Positions 26,217-34,080 of a stretch of 64,000 nucleotides of DNA are shown piece by piece; position 1 is the first letter of the stretch, and each line of letters opens with the position of its first letter. The notes beneath the pieces were generated by a model, which saw only the letters and a program-made list of their open reading frames with translations, was not told where the DNA came from and searched no databases. The position numbers were made by a program, and so were the translations under genes. The DNA lies in assembly GCF_000741785.1 (NCBI RefSeq), contig NZ_JGZP01000015.1, positions 29,116 through 93,115 on the forward strand, read 5' to 3'. The DNA is from Bifidobacterium stellenboschense. GTDB taxonomy: Bacteria; Actinomycetota; Actinomycetes; Actinomycetales; Bifidobacteriaceae.

Positions 26217-26358
26217 GGTTGGAAAAGTGTTGTAGGAGCGCTTCTTTGGGTTGTAAAACGTAGTGATAAACATGAATATTGGTTGGAAAACGTAAGGATT
26301 ATCTCTTATACCGGTTGGAAAACGTAGAGATTCGGTCTATGGACAGGTGGGAAACGTA
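26217..26358. repeat. 32-nt-period array of GGTTGGAAAACGTA boxes
   Basis: Five copies of a 13-15-nt box start at 26217 (GGTTGGAAAAGTGT), 26249 (GGTTGTAAAACGTA), 26281 and 26313 (both GGTTGGAAAACGTA) and 26346 (GGTGGGAAACGTA). The steps are 32, 32, 32 and 33 bases, close to three helical turns. The intervening 18 bases are unrelated and AT-rich. The period breaks any reading frame. It lies directly upstream of a DUF4143 ATPase remnant and could be a multi-operator or iteron-like site. Confidence 0.75.
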
Positions 26359-26416
26359 GATTGCGATATATGGCGCGGTATCTCGGTGAAGTCGATATGC
26401 ATCCGCCGGATTTCGA

Positions 26417-26635
26417 GAACTCGACTTCCTTATCCAGGACCGCAATGATGACGTCATGCCTATCGAGGTCAAGTCAGGCAAATCCTATAAGCGCCACCGC
26501 GCGATGGATAACGTGCTTGCCCGCCCCGAATACCATCTCGATCACGGGTATGTTCTTGGTCCCTGCAATATTTCGACCGAGAACGGCGTGACCTATATGC
26601 CCATATACATGGCCGGCATGTTCGCCAATGATTAA
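26417..26635 (+). pseudogene. C-terminal remnant of a DUF4143-type AAA ATPase
   Basis: An open 72-codon stretch reads ELDFLIQDRND, MPIEVKSGKSYKRH, HGYVLG and ends MPIYMAGMFAND before TAA. ELDF followed by PIEVKSGK is the C-terminal nuclease-like signature of DUF4143 ATPases. The N-terminal ATPase half is absent; upstream lies the 32-nt array. It is a different subfamily from the intact DUF4143 gene at 51541, whose C-terminus differs. It is the remains of an acquired gene. Confidence 0.75.
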
Positions 26636-26671
26636 CTTCACCGTTGAAGGGTGGCTCGATTCTTCGCTGAT

Positions 26672-26727
26672 ACGGTTCGCTCCTTGGTCTGCGACGGGAA
26701 ACCGTGGCGAACCAAGGAGCGAACCGT
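26672..26727. repeat. Nested hairpin element with GAAA tetraloop
   Basis: Perfect 17-base outer arms (ACGGTTCGCTCCTTGGT at 26672-26688 and its complement at 26711-26727) enclose 22 bases. Those contain an inner hairpin ACGG-GAAA-CCGT (26694-26705). It lies downstream of the minus-strand gene at 26773 and may be its terminator. A decayed copy lies at 25887, so it may also be a dispersed repeat. Confidence 0.7.
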
Positions 26728-26772
26728 GACGGGGCCGGGGCGAGATGTGACGGCCCCGGCGGGAACCCGGAT

Positions 26773-27207
26773 TCAGGCGGCCTTCTTGCGGCCGCGGCGC
26801 TTCATCGTGCCGGCGACGGCGGAGGCGGCGTCGAAGACGGCGGCCTTGTCGTCCGCGTAGAACGATCCGGTCACCTGCTGGTAGGCGACCTCGCCCTCGG
26901 GGGCTTCGGGCAGTTCGAAGAACGCGGAGACCGCGGCGAGCGGGGCGGAGTCCTTCACGCTCACGGACGTGGTCTGCTTGCCTTCCGGCTTGCTGAACTT
27001 CACCGCGTTGTCCGCCTTGGCGGTGGTGGGGACGATCGCCACCTGACGGGTCTTCTCGTTGACGAGCACCTTCACGTACGCGGGGAAGCCGAGCACCTGG
27101 GCGGTGGCCTTGTTGAACCGCACCGCGTTCGCGGTCACGGTCATCGTGATCTTGCCGACCGGCTTGACCAGTCGTACTTCCTCAAATCCCTGCAGAACGG
27201 ATGCCAT
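26773..27207 (-). CDS. Conserved hypothetical protein, 144 aa
   Basis: This soluble protein has no signal peptide or helix. It alternates short beta-like segments (ITMTVTANAVRFNKAT, VKVLVNEKTRQVAIVP) and ends in a basic tail (MKRRGRKKAA) that could contact nucleic acid. I do not recognise the family. The start has AGGAG a few bases upstream. The downstream hairpin at 26672 may terminate it, and traces of a second 3' end lie at 26169 and near 26000. Both neighbours are non-coding or decayed sequence. Confidence 0.75.
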   Translation of the reverse strand: MASVLQGFEEVRLVKPVGKITMTVTANAVRFNKATAQVLGFPAYVKVLVNEKTRQVAIVPTTAKADNAVKFSKPEGKQTTSVSVKDSAPLAAVSAFFELPEAPEGEVAYQQVTGSFYADDKAAVFDAASAVAGTMKRRGRKKAA

Positions 27208-27329
27208 AACGCTTCTCCTTATGTGGTGAATAGCGAATAGAAATCAGTTTTGATTATCGGACACTATTGTACCGCAAATACGGGAGGATAATCATGCGGA
27301 ATAGTGGTGTATATACGAGCGCATATACG

Positions 27330-27475
27330 CCTGCATATGTGGGTGGTTATGTGGGTGGGTTATGTAGGTGGATATGGGGAGTGAATGAGGATGCGGGGGT
27401 GGGTGTGTGGGTGGATATGGATGGGTGGATATGGGTGGATATGGGGACGGTTATGTGGGTGAATATATGTGGATG
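27330..27475 (+). repeat. Low-complexity TGGGT/GGATAT-rich tract
   Basis: Within the 534-base gap 27208-27741, this tract is built of irregular repeats of GTGGGTG, GGTGGATATGG and GGATATGGGTGG on the plus strand. The G-runs are regularly spaced and could form G-quadruplexes. A reading frame crosses it but encodes only repetitive Gly, Trp, Met and Val and is not believable as a gene. A 22-base direct repeat (27567 and 27625) follows in the same gap. Confidence 0.6.
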
Positions 27476-27510
27476 AACCGTGCGGGGTGCGGCGGTTGTT
27501 TCGCGTCTGA

Positions 27511-27557
27511 ACCACCCTCAGTCGGACTTCGTCCGACAGCTCCCGCCAGCGGGAGCG
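27511..27557 (+). repeat. Dispersed double-hairpin repeat (ACCACCCTCAGTC family), copy R1
   Basis: 47 bases with two hairpins: GTCGGAC-TTC-GTCCGAC, then GCTCCCGC-CA-GCGGGAGC. Related copies lie at 35781 (inverted), 58651, 59405 and 59471. All begin ACCACCC and end in the same GGGAGC-type second hairpin. The four copies other than 35781 are intergenic. This looks like a REP-like or non-autonomous mobile element of this genome. Confidence 0.8.
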
Positions 27558-27638
27558 AAGAGGGGCGGCACGGATATGGGAAAGGCGGCACGGAATGACA
27601 CGACACGAACGACGCGACAGGGACGGCACGGATATGGG

Positions 27639-27667
27639 AAAGGCGGGACCGTGGAGGTCCCGCCTTT
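27639..27667. terminator. Terminator hairpin
   Basis: A 12-bp stem (AAAGGCGGGACC and GGTCCCGCCTTT) with loop GTGGA. On the minus strand it follows the transglycosylase-like gene by about 75 bases and is flanked by A/T-rich ends, so it can terminate in both directions. Confidence 0.75.
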
Positions 27668-27741
27668 CGCCCGCGATGATTCGCGATTTCGATTCCGCTG
27701 ATTCCACTGAATCAGCCGAATCAGCCGAATCAGCGCAATGA

Positions 27742-28740
27742 TCAGTAGCTGTGGTTGCTCAGCCAGTAGTTGTAGGCGCCGGTGATGCCGCCGTAGCGGC
27801 CGTTGCAGTAGCTCACGAACCACTTGAACTGGGTCTGGTAGTTGTCCGCCCAGTCGGCGCCGGCGGAGGCCATCTTCGAGCCGGGCAGCGCCTGCGGCAG
27901 GCCGTACGCGCCGGAGGAGGCGTTCGTGGCGTGCGGGTTCCAGCCGGACTCGTGGTTGATGATGTACACGGCGGCCGTGAAGTCCGCCTCGCTGTAACCG
28001 TTCTCGATGAGCCAGTCATGCGCCCACGTCTGCATCTCCGAGGCGGGCACCGTGGTGCCGAGCGAGGAGCTGGAGGACGACGAACCGGACGAGGACGACG
28101 AGGAGCCGGTGCCGACGAGCACGATCTTGTCGGTCGGGGCCTCCTTCACGTAGGAGGCGAACACGTTCGAGGAGACGATCTTGCCGCCCGCGCGGGTGAC
28201 GAGGCTCGTCGTCTCCATCGTGCCGACCTTGCCTTCCTGCTGGACCTTCTCCTGGCCCTTCGGCAACGCCTCGGTCTCCTTCTTCACCGTGTTGAACGCG
28301 ATGTCGCTGTCGCTGGTCTCCAGCGTGGCGCCCGCGCGTTCGATCGTGATGACCGTGGACTCGGTGACCTTCGTGTTCAGCGAGGGGGAGACCGTGTCGT
28401 CCGGGTCGAGCACGATGTCGCCGGCTTCGAGCACGGACTTCACGTCGGTGAAGCCGTCGCCGAGCACGGTGCGGGACTTGCCGTTGATCTTGACGGTCAC
28501 GTAGGAGGTGTCGCCGTTGAGGTCGCCTCGTGCGCCGCCACGCGACACGCCGAGCGCGTTGGAATCGGTGGCGGAGAATTCGGTGACGGAGGCGTGCTGG
28601 TCCGACTGCTGGTAGAAGTTCCTCGACACGACGCCGGCACCCGCAAGCATGCCCACCGCCGCGACGACGGCCGCGACCCGCATCCACTGGCGCCTGCTCA
28701 GGGACTTGAGAGTGGGGTTCTTCTTGCGATGATTCGCCAT
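27742..28740 (-). CDS. Secreted/anchored G5-DUF348 protein with lytic transglycosylase-like domain
   Basis: 332 aa from the ATG at 28740, which has AAGGAG upstream. A basic N-terminus and one hydrophobic segment (about residues 20-40) export or anchor it. DUF348-like and G5-like beta modules follow (about 80-200, TTSLVTRAGGKIVSS). A Ser-rich linker (about 213-228) leads to a lysozyme-like domain (about 232-332). That domain carries the catalytic-type NHESGWNPHATN and the SSGAYGLPQALPGSKM motif of transglycosylases. The arrangement is that of resuscitation-promoting-factor-like cell wall hydrolases. It is divergent from the EPS operon and probably unrelated to it. Confidence 0.88.
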   Translation of the reverse strand: MANHRKKNPTLKSLSRRQWMRVAAVVAAVGMLAGAGVVSRNFYQQSDQHASVTEFSATDSNALGVSRGGARGDLNGDTSYVTVKINGKSRTVLGDGFTDVKSVLEAGDIVLDPDDTVSPSLNTKVTESTVITIERAGATLETSDSDIAFNTVKKETEALPKGQEKVQQEGKVGTMETTSLVTRAGGKIVSSNVFASYVKEAPTDKIVLVGTGSSSSSSGSSSSSSSLGTTVPASEMQTWAHDWLIENGYSEADFTAAVYIINHESGWNPHATNASSGAYGLPQALPGSKMASAGADWADNYQTQFKWFVSYCNGRYGGITGAYNYWLSNHSY

Positions 28741-29025
28741 AGTGCTCCTTACAAGGTTATCGTGCCGCCCGTTCGTCTCATATGGTTCACACAGCGCACG
28801 CGGCACTCACTAGTCCACTAGTCTAGCGTCCGAACCGAACAATATGAAGCGCCGTTATGAAGCGCCGTATCGTGATGAAGGCGGACGGGCCGGGACACCC
28901 ATGTTCTCCGGTGCGACGCATGTCTTGCCTGTGGTAGCGTCCCGTCGCTACTATCGGGAATTGCGCCCCCTCCCTGTGTGATCTGGGCCGGGGCGGAGAA
29001 GTGTGAGGAGAAAGGGTTGCAGGCT

Positions 29026-30585
29026 ATGAGCCAGATCGCCTCCTTGGCCGGGAGGATGGCCGGCGACGCGGTCCGCCAGTTGAACGACATGCGTCAGGAG
29101 CAGCTGTCGCGCGTCCTGTATTGGCGTTCCTTCGTCAACATGGCGTTGATGCTGTGCGACGCGGCGATGTTCATCATCGCCGGCGTGACCGTGTTCAACC
29201 TCCGGCGCGAGGACGGTCCGTTCTATTCGCTGCGTTTCGATTTCTTCATGGACATCACCGTGTATCTGGTCCTCGCGTCGCTCGTGTGGGTGTGCTGCCT
29301 GGAGATGTCCGGCATCTACCATCGTCATGTGATGGGCGACGGCTACCAGTTGAACGTCAAACTGTTCGCGGGATTGTGCCGGTGCTGGGTGGGTCTGGCC
29401 GCGTTCACGTTCTTCCTCGACCTGCATCTCACGTTGGTGAGCATGACGCTCGTGGTCGTATCCGGCGCCGCGCTGACGGCGGTGGAGCGCGTGGTCGCGC
29501 GCGTGTTCATCACGCGCGACCGCCGCAACGGCGCGTACGCGTACGCCACGGTGGTGGTGGGATCGCCCGAGGGGATCGCGCGCGTCATGCGTTTCCTCGG
29601 CAAGCGCGAGCAGCTCAACTACCGCCCGGTCGCGGTGTGCCCGGTGCGGATCGATCCGCGGACCGGCCTGATCGCCGCGGACGACGATCTGGAGCGTCTG
29701 CGCGAGCTCGTTCCCGCGGTGGGGCGCGACGTGGAGCTTGTCCGCTATGCGGACAGTGGCTTGGCCGAGGAGTTCATCCATAAGCAGATCCAGACGGTGA
29801 TGGTCGCCGACGTGTTCCGCCGTTTCTCCGACAACTTCAACACGTTCTCCGTGCGCATGGAGTCGCTCGGTCTGGAGATCGCGCTGATCTCCTCCGCCGC
29901 GGACGTCGCGGGCCACGAGACCCAGGTGCGTTCCATCCAGGACACGACGATCCTCACGATCCGCCTGTCCCAGTATTCGCCGGCGACGCGCATCGTCAAG
30001 CGCGTCTTCGACCTGGTGATCTCCTCGCTCGCCATCGTGTGCTCGCTGATCGTCACGCTGCCCGTCGCGATCGCGATCAAACTCACCGACGGCGGTCCCG
30101 TGTTCTACACGCAGGAGCGCATCGGCCTGCGCGGGCGTCCGTTCCGCATGATCAAGTTCCGTTCCATGGTGACGAACGCGGATGCGCTCAAGGCGAAGCT
30201 CGCCGAGCAGACCGGCCAGGAGGACCGGTTCATCTTCAAGATGAAGGACGATCCGCGCATCACCAAGGTGGGCAGGTTCATCCGCCGCTTCTCAATCGAC
30301 GAGCTGCCGCAGTTCATCAACGTGTTCAGGGGCGACATGTCCGTCGTGGGACCGCGCCCGCCGCTGCCCGAGGAGTTCGCCCGGTACAATCAGGTGTACG
30401 CCACGCGCATGCTCGTCAAACCGGGCATCACCGGCCCGTGGCAGGTGTCCGGAAGATCCGACCTGTCCGCGGAGGAGAGCGAACGTCTGGACGTCGCCTA
30501 TGTGCAGAACTGGTCGATCGGCGGCGACATCGTGCTCATGTTCCGTACCGTGGGGGCCGTACTCGGCCATAAGGGGGCGTACTGA
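29026..30585 (+). CDS. Priming glycosyltransferase (undecaprenyl-phosphate sugar phosphotransferase)
   Basis: 519 aa from the ATG at 29026, which has GAGGAGAAAGGG upstream; an in-frame GTG at 28978 is less likely. Several N-terminal helices and a nucleotide-binding-like middle are followed by a bacterial sugar transferase domain (about residues 330-519). Its landmarks are GPVFYTQERIGLRGRPF, FRSMV, RRFSIDELPQFINV and the final PGITGPWQVSGRS. The enzyme transfers hexose-1-phosphate to undecaprenyl phosphate and starts EPS repeat-unit assembly. The transferred sugar (glucose or galactose) cannot be told. It opens the main EPS operon, four bases before the next gene. Confidence 0.94.
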   Translation: MSQIASLAGRMAGDAVRQLNDMRQEQLSRVLYWRSFVNMALMLCDAAMFIIAGVTVFNLRREDGPFYSLRFDFFMDITVYLVLASLVWVCCLEMSGIYHRHVMGDGYQLNVKLFAGLCRCWVGLAAFTFFLDLHLTLVSMTLVVVSGAALTAVERVVARVFITRDRRNGAYAYATVVVGSPEGIARVMRFLGKREQLNYRPVAVCPVRIDPRTGLIAADDDLERLRELVPAVGRDVELVRYADSGLAEEFIHKQIQTVMVADVFRRFSDNFNTFSVRMESLGLEIALISSAADVAGHETQVRSIQDTTILTIRLSQYSPATRIVKRVFDLVISSLAIVCSLIVTLPVAIAIKLTDGGPVFYTQERIGLRGRPFRMIKFRSMVTNADALKAKLAEQTGQEDRFIFKMKDDPRITKVGRFIRRFSIDELPQFINVFRGDMSVVGPRPPLPEEFARYNQVYATRMLVKPGITGPWQVSGRSDLSAEESERLDVAYVQNWSIGGDIVLMFRTVGAVLGHKGAY

Positions 30586-30588
30586 CCG

Positions 30589-32472
30589 ATGTCCGACATG
30601 GAGTCCGAAGGGAACGCCGGTTCCGGCGAGGCCCGTGTGGTGCCTCCCGATCTGAGCCATGTGCCGGAGGGATCGCATCGTCGCGGCCGACGCCGTATGA
30701 GCGACGCGCATATCGCGCGTCTGCGGCGTCGCCGTCGTCGCCGTCGCATCCTGCTCGTCATACTGGCCGTGCTCGTCGCGCTCGCCGCGTGGGGCGCGTA
30801 TCTCGCGTATTCGGCGCTGGTCGCCAAACGCGAGATCCAGGCGGCCGTCGCCTCCGCCTCGTCGTTGGGCGCCGGCGCGGTCACCGGCGACGCGAACGCC
30901 GCGAAGACGGCGCTCGACCAGATGGGCGGCCATATCGACAAGGCGTACGCGCAGACCGGCAATCCGTTGTGGAAGCCGGTGGAGTTCATCCCCTATTACG
31001 GTTCCGACGTGAAGACGGTGCGCGAGTCGGTGCGCATCATGGCGGACATGTCCGATAATGCCCTGCCGCAGCTGGAGACCGCATTGACCGGCATGCAGGT
31101 GAAGGATTTCGGCGTCTCCGGCGGCAAGGTCTCCCTGCCCGGCCTGAAGGACAACGCCGAAAGCCTGCGGCTCGCGAACGAGACCATCACGCAGGCGAAC
31201 ACCGAATTCCAGCGTCTGGGCGGCACGCACGTCCCGCAGCTGACCCGCATGCTCGCCGACGCGCAGCGACGGTTCGACTCCGCCGCCTCGCTCATGGACG
31301 CCGCCTCGCGGTTCGCGCAGGTCGCGCCCGCCATGCTCGACGTCGACGGCTCGGGAGCGCACAGCTACCTCATCATCGGCGAGAACAACGCCGAGGCGCG
31401 CGCGGGCGGCGGCCTGCCCGCCTCGTGGGGCGTGATGACCGTCGACGACGGCGTCATCACCATCTCCGACTTCATCTCCGACACCGCCATCGCGCAGCAG
31501 ACGGAGCCGGTCGTGCCGCTCACGGCCGAGGAGCAGTCGCTGTTCGGCGACAAGCTCGCCACCATCGCGCACGACGTGAACATCACCCCCGATTTCACGC
31601 GCACCGGCCGCATCGCCCGCGCCATGTGGCAGAAGACGCAGGGACAGACCGTCGACGGCGTGATCGCCGTCGACCCGGTGTTCCTCCAACAGCTGATCGG
31701 CGTGACCGGACCGGTCACGCTCGCCGACGGCACCACGCTGGACGGGACGAACGCCGCACGGACGCTCCTGCACGACGAATACTACCGGACCGACGACTAT
31801 GCGGCGCAGGACGCGTTCTTCGCCGACGCGGCGGGCGCCACGTTCCGCCACGCCATGGCGTCGAACGCGCTCGACGCACGGCAGCTGCTCACCACGTTCT
31901 CCACATCCGTCTCGAACGGCCACGTGAAACTGTGGCTCGCGGACGAAGGCCTCCAACGGCAGCTGGAGAACACGGCGATCGGCGGCACGCTGAGCCGCGC
32001 GGCCGGCAAACCGACCGTCGGCGTGTACGTGAACAACGCCTCCCAGTCGAAGATGGACTGGTATCTCGACCGTTCCGTCACCACGACATACGTGGGGACG
32101 CGGGCTGACGGCGGCCGCGACTATGATGTGCACATCAGCATGACGAACACGTTCGACGCGGCCGACGCGGCATCCACCCCGCAGTACGTGCTCGGCGACG
32201 GCATCGACGGACTGACGGGCGGACGCAACGCCACGCTCCTGTACGTGACGGCGCCGGCCGACGGACGACTGGTCTCCTGGCGGTTCTCCGACGGCAGCCA
32301 GTTCGACAACTATCTCACGCTCGACGGGCTCACCGTCGGCGTCAAACGCGTGGAGCTCGCCCCCGGGCAGAGCCTGGAGGCCACCGTGCGCGTACGCACC
32401 TCGAACCTGGCCACCGGCAACCCGCGGAACGGTCTGGTCGTCCGCCAGACGCCGCTCATCCGGAACGAATGA
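30589..32472 (+). CDS. DUF4012 membrane-anchored protein of the EPS operon
   Basis: This 627-aa protein has a strongly basic N-terminus (RRRRRRRR, about residues 44-55), one helix (about 57-75), a coiled region (about 90-260) and the DUF4012 core beginning YLIIGENNAEARAGGGLPASWG. The core architecture resembles LytR-CpsA-Psr-like neighbours in Gram-positive polysaccharide loci, but no catalytic function is established. It lies between the priming transferase and the kinase, a common bifidobacterial order, and probably acts in export or attachment of the polymer on the outer side. Confidence 0.9.
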   Translation: MSDMESEGNAGSGEARVVPPDLSHVPEGSHRRGRRRMSDAHIARLRRRRRRRRILLVILAVLVALAAWGAYLAYSALVAKREIQAAVASASSLGAGAVTGDANAAKTALDQMGGHIDKAYAQTGNPLWKPVEFIPYYGSDVKTVRESVRIMADMSDNALPQLETALTGMQVKDFGVSGGKVSLPGLKDNAESLRLANETITQANTEFQRLGGTHVPQLTRMLADAQRRFDSAASLMDAASRFAQVAPAMLDVDGSGAHSYLIIGENNAEARAGGGLPASWGVMTVDDGVITISDFISDTAIAQQTEPVVPLTAEEQSLFGDKLATIAHDVNITPDFTRTGRIARAMWQKTQGQTVDGVIAVDPVFLQQLIGVTGPVTLADGTTLDGTNAARTLLHDEYYRTDDYAAQDAFFADAAGATFRHAMASNALDARQLLTTFSTSVSNGHVKLWLADEGLQRQLENTAIGGTLSRAAGKPTVGVYVNNASQSKMDWYLDRSVTTTYVGTRADGGRDYDVHISMTNTFDAADAASTPQYVLGDGIDGLTGGRNATLLYVTAPADGRLVSWRFSDGSQFDNYLTLDGLTVGVKRVELAPGQSLEATVRVRTSNLATGNPRNGLVVRQTPLIRNE

Positions 32473-32566
32473 GCACCACGACTTTCCACCACGAACCCGT
32501 ATGAAACACAGTCAGAGAACCAACGCAAGAACCACGAACCACAACGCGACAGGCAAGGAGCAGAGC

Positions 32567-34051
32567 ATGACAGTCGCCGACATCCTGGAGGCATTGAAGA
32601 AACACCTCATCGTGGAGCTGGCCGTGCTGCTGGTGGTGCTGGCCGGCGGCTACGCCTACGTGAGCCGGCAGACGCCCCAGTACACGGCGACCACGCAGAT
32701 GTTCGCCAGCGTGAACCATTCCGCGATCTACGGCTCGTCCGACGCCTCGGCGGGCGAGCCGTCGGGCGACGACTCCACCAAGTCCAGCCCCACGGCCGAC
32801 GCCTCCGGCGACACCAGCTACATCTCCGGCCAGGTCGGCGCGCTGCCCACGCTGGTCACCACGCCCGCCGTGCTCCAGCCGGTGATCGACGACCTCGGCC
32901 TCGACACGACCGTCGACGCGCTCGGAACCAAGATCACCGTCTCCACGCAGACCACCTACTTCGTGAACGTCTCCGTGGTCGACACGAACCCGAAGCGCGC
33001 GGCGAACATCGCCAACGCGGTGAGCCGCAGCCTCAAGAAGCAGATCTCCGCCGACTCCTACGCCTCCGAGAAGACCTACGTGCTCAGCCTGCTCAACCTC
33101 GCCGTGGTGCGCCAGGCCGAGGTTCCGAAGACGCCCAGCTCGCCGAACGTGAAGTCGTTCATGTTCAAGATGACGCTCGCCGGCATCGTCGCCGCCGTGT
33201 GCGTGGCACTCATCATCGAAGCCGCCGACAAGCGCCTGCGCCAGATCGCCGATCTGCAGCGTCTCGCCGACGCGCCGACGCTCGGCGTGCTCCTCAAGGA
33301 CGACGCCTTCCAGGCCAGCGCGCCCGTCGTGGTCTCCGCCCCTTCCGGCAGCGCCGCGGAAAGCATCCGCCGTCTCGCCCTGAACCTCATGTTCATCGCG
33401 CCCGACCGCACCGAACAGTCCAACGTCATCGTCATCTCCTCCGCAGGCCAGCACGAGGGCAAGACCACCGTGGCCGTGAACCTCGCCGCCGCGCTCGCCG
33501 AGAAGGGCGAGAAGGTGCTGCTCATCGACACCGATCTGCGCCGCCCCTCCGTGGCCAAGGCGCTGAACATCAACGGCAAGGTGGGCCTGAGCCATCTGCT
33601 CGCCGGCCAGGTGGGCTCCAAGGACGCCATCCAGCAGTATTGGAAGCCGAACTTCCATGTGCTGCCCGCCGGCGACCAGACCACCAACCCGAGCATCCTC
33701 ATCAACTCGCACGCCATGCAGGAACTGCTCAAGCAGGTCGCCTCCACCTACGACCATGTGATCATCGACACCACGCCGATGCGCGTCGCCAACGACGCCG
33801 CCGTCTTCGCGAAGGAGGGCGCGCGCCTCATCCTCGTGGCCAGCCAGGGCGTGACCGTCAAGAAGCAGCTGCGCGACACGATGCAGGAGTTCGAGATGAT
33901 CGGCGTGGCGCCCGTCGGCACCGTGTTCAACAACGACCACGTCAAGCGCGGCAAGAACAGCTACTACTATTACGGCGACTACGCCGGCAAGGGCAAGTCC
34001 AGCAGGGCGAGGAAGGGACGTCGCTCCGCGACGGACGGCAAGCAGGCCTGA
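32567..34051 (+). CDS. EPS chain-length regulator fused to BY-kinase (Wzz-Wze type)
   Basis: 494 aa from the ATG at 32567 (GGAG nine bases upstream). An N-terminal Wzz-like half has helices near residues 17-35 and 205-225. It is fused to a bacterial tyrosine kinase: Walker A AGQHEGKTT (about 293-301), Walker A' LLIDTDLRRPS and Walker B VIIDTTPM. A tyrosine cluster near the end (YYYYGDY, about 465) is the autophosphorylation tail. In actinobacteria the two functions are usually in one chain, as here. It controls polymer length together with a phosphatase, and the LMW-PTP at 54277 is the likely partner at the other end of the region. Confidence 0.92.
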   Translation: MTVADILEALKKHLIVELAVLLVVLAGGYAYVSRQTPQYTATTQMFASVNHSAIYGSSDASAGEPSGDDSTKSSPTADASGDTSYISGQVGALPTLVTTPAVLQPVIDDLGLDTTVDALGTKITVSTQTTYFVNVSVVDTNPKRAANIANAVSRSLKKQISADSYASEKTYVLSLLNLAVVRQAEVPKTPSSPNVKSFMFKMTLAGIVAAVCVALIIEAADKRLRQIADLQRLADAPTLGVLLKDDAFQASAPVVVSAPSGSAAESIRRLALNLMFIAPDRTEQSNVIVISSAGQHEGKTTVAVNLAAALAEKGEKVLLIDTDLRRPSVAKALNINGKVGLSHLLAGQVGSKDAIQQYWKPNFHVLPAGDQTTNPSILINSHAMQELLKQVASTYDHVIIDTTPMRVANDAAVFAKEGARLILVASQGVTVKKQLRDTMQEFEMIGVAPVGTVFNNDHVKRGKNSYYYYGDYAGKGKSSRARKGRRSATDGKQA

Positions 34052-34080
34052 GCGGAGGAACCGGGAGACAGGAAGCGAAC

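Noticed and set aside
26217..26358. CRISPR array with 32-nt period
   Set aside because: The repeated part is only 13-15 nt, the gaps are 18 nt, and there are no cas genes.
27267..27476. Small reading frame in the TGGGT tract
   Set aside because: Repetitive Gly/Trp/Met/Val readout of low-complexity DNA without a ribosome site.
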